This document shows positions 45,402-56,477 of a DNA stretch of 64,000 bases, piece after piece. Source of the DNA: Letharia columbiana (lineage: Eukaryota; Ascomycota; Lecanoromycetes; Lecanorales; Parmeliaceae); assembly GCF_014066305.1 (NCBI RefSeq), contig NW_023501052.1:496001-560000 (forward strand). Reading direction: 5' to 3'. The notes below the pieces were generated by a model. The model was not told the DNA's origin. It saw only the letters and a list, made by a program, of their open reading frames with translations, and ran no database searches. The stretch's first letter is position 1. Each line of letters opens with the position of its first letter. The translations under genes and the position numbers were made by a program.

Positions 45402-46035
45402 TCAAGCCGAAAAGGAGGCAGGGACAAGCTGCAAAAGGGCCGACTCTAGCTCTGGCGTGGCCTCGGCCTTGGGGAAAATGTCCTTAAGTACCGGTGAACC
45501 CGTGGTGCCGAAAAAAACCAGGACAAAGACATCGCCGAAGAATATCCCCTTCGTCCACGGATTGGGATGCAACCCTTCATCCAGATGCGTGACTAAGAAG
45601 TGGAAGAAACCTCCTCCGAATACGCCTCGTTTTTCCCAGGCGTCCGCGGGCCAGTGTCCGTGACAAGGGTCAGGTAGCGTGAGTTGGGAGTTGGTCACCA
45701 CGTGGTCATTCGCATTTGCTTGAGTTGTGTCGTCGCGTCTAGCGGGGCCCGAGGACGTTTCGCTAGACGGGTTGATGACAGGCCGGAACTCTGTACCGGG
45801 GAACGAGTACACTTTTGTAATCGTATCGATGGTTGGAAGGAACTCTGTACGGGGGAGGTTCCATCGGCAGGGAGAACGAACACTTGGACACGGGAGGGAG
45901 CCGTTTCTTCAGGCTCTGCCTTTGGGCCATCGGAGCGCTGAAGTAAAGTCATTAGTGTAGGATGCGAATGAGAGCTTGATAACTTACTGTCTTCAGCGTA
46001 GGACCGTCATCATGATTTTGTTTTGGGGCGTCCAT
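45402..46035 (-). CDS. array gene B, frame broken by one base
   Basis: Exon 1 (46035-45988) encodes MDAPKQNHDDGPTLKT, and a 50-nt intron (GTAAGT...TTCAG, 45987-45938) follows. Exon 2 begins RSDGPKAEPEETAPSRVQVF then VLPADGTSP, matching IRIPADGTLP in gene D. The homologous remainder (TLPDPCHGHWPADAWEKRG, then HPNPWTKGIFFGDVFVL) lies in a frame reached only by adding one base at or near the G5 run 45851-45855. The C-terminus ends LQLVPASFSA. The YH..T block seen in A and C is altered here. The break could be an assembly error or recent inactivation. Without it the protein would be about 195 residues. Confidence 0.55.
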
Positions 46036-46085
46036 GATGATGTTGACGATGAGTTGGATGACGCTGTGATGCGGCTGTCTGACAG

Positions 46086-46250
46086 GGAGCGAGTTGAGAC
46101 CGGGAGAGAGGATAAAGGAAGAGTTTATGTGATGTCTGATGTCAAAAGCAACGGTGTGTTGCGGTTGTTCGGTGTGGAGCGAGATGAGAAGTGGAAAGAG
46201 GATAGAGGAAGATTTTGTGTGATGCGTGAAGCCAAAAGCAACGGGGAAAG
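46086..46250. repeat. 90-bp direct duplication in the 5' flank of array gene B
   Basis: GGAGCGAGTTGAGA at 46086 and GGAGCGAGATGAGA at 46176 open two similar units, both continuing through a GGATARAGGAAGA block, a TGTGATG and CAAAAGCAACGG. On the sense strand of gene B this is a pyrimidine-rich leader or promoter. Gene C has a related block near 47675-47720. Confidence 0.75.
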
Positions 46251-46767
46251 AGCGGGCTTATGTAGTGGAAGAGTACTGCCCGACAAAAGGCGAAGTGAAA
46301 CTCATGCACTGCCTGGAACGTCTAGGCAGATGTCATGGCTTGTGCGTTTCGTATCAGATGGCACGAAGCACGTCAAGGGTTTGAAGATCGAAAGAGGCAC
46401 GATGACTGGGCGTCCACGGATACCCTGAAGAGAGTCTTCAAACAAGGCATAATGCAACATCTCAGCGGTGGCAGATGATTGCATATGAGTTTCATGCTTC
46501 GGACATGTACCTTTAGAAGATGCCTTTCTTTGTGAAACAGGCATGCCTACCCAACCAATATCAAAGATATACAATATGTTTCAGCTCTCCGAGACTTGAC
46601 CGCCTTGCTGTGCTGCCCAATCCACTCTCACAACTCTCTGCGGGGACAAATACTGCCAAGCAAATCGAGGCATCTCTCCAGGAATTTTAAATCCGCCATG
46701 ATCTCGGGATACGATGACTGGGCGGTAGAGGAGCCGCCGAATAGAGTCAGGATTGAAACGAGGGATA

Positions 46768-47510
46768 CTACGACGTCTCAGCGCTGAAATATGACCATGG
46801 AGAGAACAGGTTGTAGGCTATTGTCGTAGAATTGCTTTGTAAAACCGGCATGCTTAATCCGACAGTAAGGACAAAGTAGTAGCGCGTCCATGATCCCCCA
46901 AGCTGCTCAACGCTCCTCATCTGTATTTCAAAACGACCAATGTGAGGGTCTTCAATATATGTCTTCCCCCCCTGGCTCGAAAACCCTATTTCGGAACTGA
47001 CGTCCACATAGAACCGCCGCCAACCGCTATCGATGTCATCCGAAGCTTGCAGAAGGAACATATCGCCGGACACTTTACCAGCAACGTATGGATTCGGAGT
47101 CAGAGGCTCTCCTTTTGTAAGTGTATAGAACAGATGATATCCAACCATTCCGTACAGGCCGCGCTTTTTCCAGCCTTCATCGTTCCATCTCAAGCGGGTG
47201 TCGGGTAAGAGGCGAATATTAGGCTGATAAACCCCCTCATTACGGCGCAGATCCTCTAAGCTTTTGGGCATTCCCTCGTCACCGTCCTTTAGAACATCTT
47301 CAGGCAAGTGTAAGAACAACCAAGCGATTTCGTCTCTCCTGTCGATGTAACTCAGGATATCTCCAGTTGCTGAATCGACCTCATTGGGGCGAGTGAGCGT
47401 TAAGATAGGCTCTTCGGTGGTTGAATTTCTTCCAAGTACGGGCGACTTCCGTCAGCAGGAATGATGTAAGCTTTAATAGATGTGGGGACCGTCACTGGAT
47501 TCACTGAGTC
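46768..47510 (-). CDS. array gene C, frame broken by one base
   Basis: The main exon starts after a 50-nt intron (47560-47511, GTAAGT...TTCAG) with DSVNPVTVPTSIKAYIIPAD; the first exon and start codon are not identified. At about 47441 the frame must shift by one base to reach TTEEPILTLTRPNEV, then IAWLFLHLPEDV. From there the frame is open: LLPDTRLRWNDEGWKKRGL, YHLFYTLTKGEPLTPNPYV, SGDMFLLQASDD, WRRFYVDV. These match genes A and D. The last 35 or so codons run through a copy of the 54-bp repeat (46805-46895), so the true family C-terminus is probably lost and the tail is repeat-derived. Confidence 0.5.
46805..46895. repeat. 54-bp-period repeat, cluster C (about 2 degraded units)
   Basis: A unit starts AACAGGTTGTAGG at 46805 and the next GACAGTAAGGACAAAGTAG at 46861 (spacing 56), with GGCATGCTTAATCC before the second core. 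The following GTAGTAGCGCGTCC is shared with the end of cluster B (GTAGTAGCGCATCC). This cluster overlaps the 3' end of array frame C. Confidence 0.75.
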
Positions 47511-47849
47511 CTGAAGTTGGATTGTCAGTGTAAGATGCACCTGTGAAGTAAAAGACTTACATCAGCCCGGATATGATGTCTCTGACGATGTTTCTTGATC
47601 TGCTTTGTGAACCAGAAATCATGATGCTCTTGATCATGTATGGTGATGCTGTGTTGTGATTACTCCACGAACAGCGGGGTGAGAAGAAAAGTGACGACGA
47701 GGGAAGAGATTTGTCTGTTGTATAAAGTCAATATTAATCAGGGAGTACCAGCTTTGTATAATGGAAAGGGTAGCCCGCCAGCGCTTCTAACACGCTTGAA
47801 ACACTAAGCCTCCAAACATAACCCCTCAGTCTGTGAAACAGTCAGAGAC

Positions 47850-48793
47850 TCATGTAACATAGACTCCGGTGACCATACCTCTCAGCCCTGTACCAGGCGA
47901 GATCACCCCAGGTGGCCCACCGCCTCTCTCACCCACCATAAACTTCCAAGCAATCGGTCTCACACTCCTCAGCGTCTCCAAACACTGATTCCCCAACGAG
48001 CAGTGCAGAATTTTCTGTGGCATGTTCTCATAATACCAATCGCCCTCGTCATTCTTCCCACTCGCCATCTTCAACACGAAAGCGTCACCAAATACACGAT
48101 CTCTTGCCCATTTGTTAGGATGTAAGCCCATTCCTAGAGTTTGAGTGTACATGATGTGGTATTCGCCGGTCATCATCTCCAGGTCGGCATACTCGCGTGG
48201 GACGGCGTACAGTCGTTGGAAGGCACGGTGATTCCAGGCTTCTCCAGATCCCCAGAATGGATCGACGACATTTGGCTGAAGGCGTAGACTGGCGTGTGTG
48301 AAGGTCAAATGAGGTTCTTCTGTTTTCTCGGCGAGTGGGACGTCAAGAAACTTGTCAGTGCCTTTGACATATGAGTGGGCATGTAGACCGGGATGATTTT
48401 CAAGTTCTTCCAGGCTCCAGGTCGCTTTCTCGTACAAACTGTCTCTCGAGTCGTACAATTTATCGAGGTCGATCTGGGCATCATCGACCATTGGATTGAA
48501 AAACTTACAGGAGTGACGATTGATGTCCCGCATGTCATCGGCATTTGAGTGGCGCAACAGGTTGGAGTCGTAGAGACTATAGTGGTAGTTTGAGGTTGCC
48601 TTGACGAGTTGGAGGGTGATCAAGCAGGGTAGGGTGCCGTCGGCTGGGATGCGAATGGCGGTGATGGTAGGGAGTGCGGGTTCATCTGCCTCAGGGAGTG
48701 CAGCTTGGTCTTCCTTGGGGGGAAAACGTCGTTGCTCGACCCTTCCGACCCGTAACTCGGCAGAGATGGCACACTTTTGGAGGAAGAGGCCAT
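47850..48793 (-). CDS. array gene D, most complete copy (one-base break near the start)
   Basis: A frame open from 49226 to 47850 contains the family core, but its first 140 codons look non-coding. A better start is the ATG at 48793, MASSSKSVPSLPSYGSEG, in another frame; it joins the core frame if one base is added in the G6 run 48717-48722, giving about 314 residues. The core has ALPTITAIRIPADGTLP, FWGSGEAWNHRAFQRL, EYHIMYTQTLGMGLHPNKWA and FGDAFVLKMASG. It is longer than A-C, with an extra middle of about 110 residues and a Gly/Pro-rich end. No targeting signal is obvious. Its function is unknown. It is the outermost, most divergent member of the array. Confidence 0.6.
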
Positions 48794-51318
48794 TTAGGTC
48801 TGTTCTGTTAGGGTGTTTGAATTCATGGTCAGCGATAATGAGGATCCAATAGGGTGAGTGTATTGTGACGTTAATACTCACTTCATTCTCTTCGGACCTC
48901 CTTGAAGTGTCAACACTTTGATTCCCTGCCTTAAAAGTGGGGGAAACAAGTAGAAGTGAAGGAGACGTTTCGTGTGTGTGTGGGAAAAGACGAAGGCGAA
49001 ACGAAAGGAAATCATGGGACATGAGAGGCGGTGTAAGATTGCCTTCACAGTCACGAGGACCGAGGTTGAGCGGTCCGGGGACCGAAGGCAGTCTATGGAC
49101 GGAGATTGCAACCAATGGAATCGAAGGGTGAATGCAGATGAGGGGGACAATTCTCGTACCACACTGAACATTAGCAACGCTCGCGCAAGTCTCCCTTGGC
49201 AAATTTCTCCGCGAAGAAGACACCATATTGCCATGCGGTAAGAAAACAAGTACTATGCTTCATAATTCGAAATGGTAGAAAAGGGGTATCAAAAGCTCAA
49301 AGTGGCCTAAAAGCCACTTGCAGCAGTCACAAATACTTCACAAAGAGCCCAGATAGTGGATGATACCTCTCGTTGATCTGCCCTATGGTTGAGACCCTTC
49401 CACCACAGCTTGCACTACTACAAATCGCTTTCAAACCCTACACAAAGTCAGTCCGAGTCCCTGCAGGATCTGTCTCATTTCTCAAGCTGAGATCAGAAGA
49501 TCAACGTCGAGGGCTTGGGTTCTTTCCTAGGACCAACGATAGGCAAAGCCTTCGATCCTGAATTTATACATTAGACTTGCCATAGAGATAGATGTTGATG
49601 ACCTTACCGCCCTTCGCTTCATATCTCAGTGTTGGAAATACTTCATGTCTGCAAACGGTATTCCTTACTCTTGCAGGGTCGCAGCTTCTACTGATGATGA
49701 GATGACAGAGGCTTGTGACCGTTTGGAGTAGAAGAAAGATAGAATAAAATAAAAGCGGCGCTACATTTCCCTTTATCTCCTGGACAGCATGGAAGGCTGT
49801 CTCGCTGTTCGATGGGGGAAAAACCCCCACCTTTTTTTCCAAAAAATAAAAAAAACTTTTTTTAAAAAGGGAAAAAGGGGGCAAAAAAAAAGGTTTTTTA
49901 AGGGGGGGGAAGATGCATCATCTGAAGCTCCGTTACCAAACAGCTCGGTTAATCTGCTTCAGACTCACCCTTTAAATAGACGCTGCCATCCCCCTCTTCC
50001 AAGCTCAGTGCCACCCCGTCATACCCTACTCCAAGCCTCCTATCTCCATCCATATGCTCTGCAACGCGCTTCACCAGAGTACTGACTGCCGAGGCATAGC
50101 CAGATCCACAGCCCAATTCCGCCCTAGAGCGGCAACATCACAAGCATAGCGGACGCCGCGAAGACGATGGCTAGTGCAGCGCATCGTGTTCGATGATTAC
50201 TCAAAAACTCTTGAAGGAGATGAACAGAGACTTCAACGAAATCCACGCTTCAGGGACCGTTCTATAACAGCGGAGCATGGCGTCAAGGAGTTGCAGTCTT
50301 GAGCCTCTGTACACCCAGCTGGAGACGAGACGAGACAGTGAGGAGGTATTTGGGAGGAAGTGGACGCGTGGAGGATTTTCTTGGAATCTCAACGAGGCAG
50401 CAGTCACGTCAAACACCTCCCCCCACAATCTGATCGAAACCGACCACCCAGAAAACCATGAGCAGACGCCTATGCACCTGATCCATCCAAGACAATATTC
50501 GCACACGACTTCTCGCGCCGACGCCCTCGAATGTCAACGGGAAAGCTCGAAGACGAACCTCCTTCGCACCGACGGAACAGACCCGCAAGAGCGTACCGGC
50601 AGATAGACGGCACCGGCGCGATGGCGTTATCACATTTAGAATCCCACCGGATGGTACATCAAGAAGCGTGTCCAGCGTTTGGAGATCTCGCCGGTCAAGA
50701 GAAAAAGAAGAGTCTCCAAAAAGCGTGAGGTTGATAGGGCTGAAGCTTGCTGTAAGCGGTTAGCGCAGGATACCGTGGCCATGAGGAAAAATCAACGCAA
50801 ACATTGCCAACAGAGTGTACAGTACCTTGCTATGCAATCACCTGCGACTGCTAGCAAGCACTCTTGACCTTACTGCTTGCAGCTGATGCTGGATTTGGGA
50901 TCGTCATGGGCAAGCGACGTAGATGTCAAGACTTTGATTCCTTCTTCATACGCATGCATGCAGCTAGGATACATCTCCTTTCCTTCCCTCTCATCTCCAT
51001 CATCAGCCATGCATCATCCATCCCATCCAACAGCCTCAGCTAGTCCAACCCCTTTCATCCTCCCACTTTTCCGCATGCCTCCCAGAAGACAAAACCCTCA
51101 TGGATAATAGTAGACCAGCATGCTGATTAAGCGTTACCTGTGTCGTCGGTATTGGTGTTGGTACATTGTACAGTGTGATTAATGATCGTAAGAATTGAAT
51201 GCTCTAAAATCCTTCCCCTTTTCTTGTGTTGATTTGGTATTCGCCGATGGTGCTCCGATAACGCCTTGGTCCCATGCCCCCACTGTCATACCCTTCAAAT
51301 GCGTGCTGTTGATGCTCA
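48794..51318. other. no gene recognised; contains a homopolymer-rich block
   Basis: Nothing in 2.5 kb looks like a gene. Short frames at 50277-50606 and 50409-50633 overlap each other without domains. The region holds the block at 49814-49912 described separately. Confidence 0.45.
49814..49912. repeat. homopolymer-rich block, probably poor sequence
   Basis: For about 100 bases the sequence is almost only runs of A, T, G or C, four to ten long, such as GGGGGAAAAACCCCCACC and TTTTTTTAAAAAGGG. It has no period or symmetry and ordinary sequence lies on both sides. It resembles low-quality reads or a gap-fill rather than a biological repeat. Confidence 0.6.
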
Positions 51319-53811
51319 TTAACTCGCAAAACGAAGGTGATTGTTGCTCTGCTCGGCACTCGTGCCCAAGTTCAGCCAGCTCATGTCCTCTGTCTCCCTG
51401 CCTCCTCGTCCTCTGGGCCCCAGTTCCTCCTTCTTTCGGGGAAACGTCCGCACTTGAGCTGCGCCATACTCCGGCTGCCTGCTGGTACTTTCTTCAGGCA
51501 CTGCACGCTCCCTCACCTGAGTCGCACTGTAACTAGCCACGGCGGCATTATGAGGAATCCGTCTCCCACTTGCTGTCCGAGCAAAGTCGCGAGACGCAAC
51601 GTTTCTCAGACCTCTATTCGGATCATCAACGGGTGATGTGGGAGTGTTCACCCCTGACGGTCCCTGGCTATTGGGCACGGTCGGGAAGTTTGGTATTCGC
51701 ACCCGCTCGCCAGGATGTGGATAAATCCTGCTGTTGACCCTGCTATCGACGGGGACTCTACTATCCGCCTTCATCCTGCTGTCGGCATAGTCGCTGATCG
51801 GTCGATCTTCTGTCCAGGAACTTCCTCGCTCGCCTGCGGAAGCTACTGGATCCCAAGATTCCTGTCCATCACTGTGAGAGTGACTTGCGTATTCATCTTC
51901 TTCGTCAATGTCAGAGACGAGGGTCGAAGGCGGGGATGGTTCATCTCTTGGGTCCGGTCTGGTACCGTGCGTGATAGGGACCCCTTGAACTGGGTGAGGG
52001 AAACCGGTGGGAGACAGGACGCGAGAGTTCGGCGGGTAAAGCGAAGGATTTTGAGAAGCGCGAATATTGAGAGGTTCGACTTCAGCCGACTCGTGGGGGT
52101 TGGATGAATCGTATTCCGATTCACCCTCACCCGAGAAATAGGTTTGCGGCCTTGTTTCTTGGTCATGCCCCAGCGGCATAGAATTGAGATCCTTGGAGTT
52201 ATTGTTGATGAAATACCTGCTCCAGCCCGTGTCTGTTCGAGGGTCGGTCCTCGGATCCGGAGATGTCCTCAGAGTTTCCTCAATTGGAGGGCCCATGATG
52301 GGTGCAGATATCGTAGGCGGCGACTTTTCTGGAGATCTACGACTCCAAAACGAATGCGCACTCCCGGCACTGTCACCTTGGTGATGAAGTAGTGCACGTT
52401 TCGATTGGGAAGAAGCCGCGCCTCCTCGCTCTTGAGCTTTGACATTGGCGTTGGCGCTAGCCCCCAATTTGTCAGACCTATTCCTCCTGTGATCGGGTTC
52501 AACGAAGCTGCCTCCGGCCTCTTTCATAAAGGGTGCTCCGACATCACGAAAGTCCATCTCTGCTTTATCCTCGAGTGCGTAGCTGTTTGCTTGTTGCTCA
52601 CGCTTCTTGTCTCTTCTCCTCCGACAGTACCGTAAGAGAAGTAGAAGGATTACTAGAAGAGCTGCAAGCCCAAACACGCCGCCTAGAACAGCCCCAAGAA
52701 TAGTCAGGGACTTGTTCCGTACATTCGTGTTGGCTGCTTGTTGGCTCGGTGAAGCTGTACCGCTTGCACTAGTGCCTGTCGCAGCTGTGGTAGGAGTAGA
52801 TGACGTTGAACTCGGGGCTGGTTCATCACCAAAGAACTGGTTGGGATCAACCCATTGGTTTCCTGTTTGATTAAATATCGCCAATGGATCTTGGCTGTTT
52901 CCACCCGATGCAACGATCAGGCCAGACTTTGGATCCTCCGCAAGCGAGTACCCCGTTCGAGTCTGCTGGGGTGCAAGAGTATTATTGTAGGCTGGTCTAT
53001 CGGCTAATGTCGTATCCCGTTTCCGTCGTTTCGCAGGGTGGTGTGCGGATCTTGAGTATGACCTCTTAGTAGATGGTGGCGTGTTCGTCGCATTTTGTAG
53101 AAGAAGCGTTGAGATCTGATTTGGCGATGTGCTAAAATCGAAGATTTCCAGTACTTTGCTCCCATCGCTTCCGTCTAATATCGTAGCCTGTACCATGGAT
53201 GAATCCCTCAAAGCATTCTGCAAGCTGACATCCAGCTGCTGCCACCCTTCGACAGGGCCAAACGTGAAGAGTTTCGTGTTCGTCGGATCCCCTCCCAGCA
53301 TCAATGCATGTGTAGTATTAAACGGTAGCACTAGCGGTGAGATGACTGGTGGCGCAATAGAGTTGAAGGCTTGAACGTTGTAAGGTGATGTTGTTTGGAT
53401 GAGGAAAGTTTGTGATGAAGGCCCATAGTCATTGTTCTGAGTACCAGCGTACATGAGGATCGATGAGGATTGTTGTAGGTATGTAGTGCCATGGTCCACT
53501 CGATTCGCAGCGACGGCGTCCAGAGGGGACTGGGATGTCCATGTCTTGGTAGAAAATGAAAAGGATTGTATGCCTTGATAGTTTGAAGTCGAAGTGGAGC
53601 CGCCTACAACAATAAGCGAGTTGTCATCGTTGTAAGCGCCTTCAACGCAGGTGGAGCCATTCGTGGGTACGCCCATGGGTAATTGTGTCCAGGTTGCGCC
53701 ATCTTGGAGGGCCAGCGATTGGAAAGCGTTTGCTTGGTATGTGTAGAGAACGCCATTGTATATTATGGAGCAATGGTCGTTCAATGGTACCGGTGGCGCT
53801 GGAACGACCAT
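51319..53811 (-). CDS. single-pass membrane protein with Kelch-like ectodomain
   Basis: The frame encodes 830 residues from MVVPAPPVPLNDHCSIIYNG. Residues 10-330 hold irregular beta-propeller (Kelch-like) repeats such as SLIVVGGSTSTSNYQG and SILMYAGTQNNDYG, with several N-glycosylation sequons. A Ser/Thr-rich stalk (331-365) leads to one membrane span at 369-393 (LTILGAVLGGVFGLAALLVI), followed by CRRRRDKKR, so the long C-terminal tail is cytosolic. The tail is Ser/Pro/Arg-rich and disordered. KRRKRD at 261-266 could be a kexin site. A signal peptide should precede MVVP: in another frame just upstream lies VALAITLTHPLVLC, and adding one base at the GGG 53818-53820 would join it as ...NNPTTMVVPAPP. 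The true start therefore lies upstream, possibly in another exon. Confidence 0.75.
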   Translation of the reverse strand: MVVPAPPVPLNDHCSIIYNGVLYTYQANAFQSLALQDGATWTQLPMGVPTNGSTCVEGAYNDDNSLIVVGGSTSTSNYQGIQSFSFSTKTWTSQSPLDAVAANRVDHGTTYLQQSSSILMYAGTQNNDYGPSSQTFLIQTTSPYNVQAFNSIAPPVISPLVLPFNTTHALMLGGDPTNTKLFTFGPVEGWQQLDVSLQNALRDSSMVQATILDGSDGSKVLEIFDFSTSPNQISTLLLQNATNTPPSTKRSYSRSAHHPAKRRKRDTTLADRPAYNNTLAPQQTRTGYSLAEDPKSGLIVASGGNSQDPLAIFNQTGNQWVDPNQFFGDEPAPSSTSSTPTTAATGTSASGTASPSQQAANTNVRNKSLTILGAVLGGVFGLAALLVILLLLLRYCRRRRDKKREQQANSYALEDKAEMDFRDVGAPFMKEAGGSFVEPDHRRNRSDKLGASANANVKAQERGGAASSQSKRALLHHQGDSAGSAHSFWSRRSPEKSPPTISAPIMGPPIEETLRTSPDPRTDPRTDTGWSRYFINNNSKDLNSMPLGHDQETRPQTYFSGEGESEYDSSNPHESAEVEPLNIRASQNPSLYPPNSRVLSPTGFPHPVQGVPITHGTRPDPRDEPSPPSTLVSDIDEEDEYASHSHSDGQESWDPVASAGERGSSWTEDRPISDYADSRMKADSRVPVDSRVNSRIYPHPGERVRIPNFPTVPNSQGPSGVNTPTSPVDDPNRGLRNVASRDFARTASGRRIPHNAAVASYSATQVRERAVPEESTSRQPEYGAAQVRTFPRKKEELGPRGRGGRETEDMSWLNLGTSAEQSNNHLRFAS

Positions 53812-56477
53812 TGTTGTGGGTTATTCCCGCCCAGGTTGCACAGGACCAAAGGATGGGTTAAGGTGATGGCGAGAGCAACCAGGCGCTTGCCAGTGGCGAA
53901 TTGAGTATGTTCACGATGGAAAACAACTATCGTATCATGTCGATTATTGAATGGCGTAATGTTTGTCCCTGGGTCGCCTGTACAGTCTCGCAAGCCCCTT
54001 CCTTTCCTCACTCCTCCAACCTTTTTGCCCTTGCCAGCCTTTCTCCCCGATGCGCATCAGCCTCCGTATATCATGGGATTCTGTGATGTCATGTATGTCT
54101 CTTAGAACAGGAGAGTGTCGAAAGGGAGGTGTTGTGGGAGGAGATGGTGATGTGGAGATGTTGATGTTCCGCAAGGCAAGGCGGAAAGAGCGACCAAAGA
54201 TGAAACACCTCGGTAGCGACCAATGCAAGGATGCCAAGCGCAGAAACTCGTGCCGATTCCTCCACAGTAGGGCTCAGCAAGGCTCAGTAGGGCGTATGCT
54301 GAATCAACTGGTTGCATTACGAGGGATTGTCATACTGGCAGGTTGCATTCTGTGCATGTAAGAAAAATCCATCATTCAGGTAATGTTCCAAATGGCTGCC
54401 GGCCCGTAGCGATGCAGTGCGGATGCCCTGAGAGAGAGGAGCAAGCGAGAGGCGGATGATGGATTAGAGGGTTTGATGGCGTGCTGACTACATTTATGAT
54501 TGGGATAGAAACACTACGAAAACACATCATTATTGGATCATATTGTGGCCCCTAATTGCGTGGTTAAAGGGGAAGACCTTTCAAAGGCGGGAAGGATCAA
54601 CAGCCACGAGGGATCAACTATCCCAAGTCCCAACCCTTGGTACGCCAAAATGCAAGTCAAACATTGAAACATGCGACCGTTATGACCAACTGACGATCTC
54701 TAATGATCGTGTGCAAGCAATAATACCTAGATTTTGAAATTATCATGCATCATATTCATCGCTGGCATTTCGCGGAATATGCTCTGCTATTTATGGCCCT
54801 TGACCTCTGCGCCACGTGTGACAAGTTAGGACGCATGGGCGTAGTCTGGGCAAGAACTTATCGCCATGACTTGCCAAATGCTATATATACATAAGTACCT
54901 TAAAGATAGTAAACACTAATCAACATGCAACCATATCATCGGTCCTTTTTCGTCTCTCGCGACGATTTTGCTCCTTTTTACTCGGAAGGAGTCAGGCTCT
55001 CAGCGTTCATGTTGGACATCGCCGACAGTCAAAATACGGCCAACAAGAGAGACTTTCTCGGGCGAAGACGATCTCGAAAGTATCATCTCCATAAATAGCT
55101 CATGGCGCCCGCAAGCGCAGATTCTCATTTTGACCGTTGGACCATTACTACAGGCGCTGTTCGTGCCTGGCATGTGTTGAGTACTATCCGCAGTCTCATA
55201 AGTGTTTATTGAAACACTATTGGACGGGATTTCGAATATGGAAACCGTCTAGAAGGACCAGTAATGTTTCTACGGCCTGCTGGGAGCAAGATCCCATCTG
55301 GCGGAAGAACGATGTCGACTTGCGATTTGAGCGCCTCGGGTGGCGCCATCTTTTCTTCAGGGGCAGTCCTTGCAATGGCGTGGCACCTGCATACTTAGCC
55401 TGTCTCAAGTCGACAGGACCCGATGTCGGGATTTTCGGAAACATGACGCTGCTTTGAAGCTTTGGGGTCGCGATTCAAGCGCTTACAGCTTTACAACCTG
55501 GTCGTTGCCAAGCTCTGGGGTAATATGCGCCTGAGGCCACATGGTTTTTGCCAAAGCCTTCAGCATATCGGACATTTTGACACGCACTTTTGACATCAGA
55601 AGACAAACGAAATCAGCTCTGTTCAAACGGACCTCGGATGTCAATTATGATGATGGCATCGTTCGGCGGCACAGTATCTGAAAATGCTACCCTCCATTAT
55701 ATAGATATCAACGTTTGCATGCAATCTGGGCCGTAAGAGGAAGTCGCCACCGCTTTTGACCAGCTAGTCCATCAAAGGATGAAGCACGTGGACTCTTCAA
55801 GCTTTCGGCGAAGCGTAAGCATGCCATCCTTGGTGTCTTTGCCACCCATTTCTGGACACCTCCAACATTTTGATGTAGGTAAGTTGGTCATCATTGACAT
55901 GACGGTGATTGGGTAAGACCCAATCCGCGTGGTCTTCAGCCTCGGATTTTCATGCATAGGAAACAAACGATGGATTTTTTGGGGGGGGAGTCTGTGCGTA
56001 TAAATCATTCTGGATGACCACCATGATAAGTAGTGCCAGTGAACCCAACAGCACTAAGTCTCAAAATAGAGACAACACGCAACTTGGGCAGCAGAGTCTC
56101 AAGCTAAGACGACGTAAGATAGCATGCCATAAAGTAGAGAATGGTACTGGCCAAGGCGGTCTACGCCCTATTGCCTTGCTTGAATACTGGGGTTGAGCAT
56201 GAAACGGACAAGAACGAGGAATCGCTTGATAGCTGACGGATCGAGCACGGACACTCTTATAAAGTGGATCCAATACAACACAAGCGATCTTCGTGACAAC
56301 TCACCCTGATGCAGAGCCTGCAAAGAGAACATGGAATGCAAAGACGGCGACGGTGCCACTGCCACAGCAAATCTCCCTATCAACGGCACTAGTGTAATTT
56401 AAAGATACCTCGTAATTTATCGATAAGGCAACCAGAATCAGAGCTCACCCACCCGTATACCCCATTGAAGTCCAACC
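53812..56477. other. no gene recognised
   Basis: The first 150 bases probably encode the signal peptide of the Kelch-like protein. Beyond that, no frame has a recognisable domain. A plus-strand frame at 55137-55457 and fragments near 54960-55560 look protein-like but carry stops. Confidence 0.4.
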
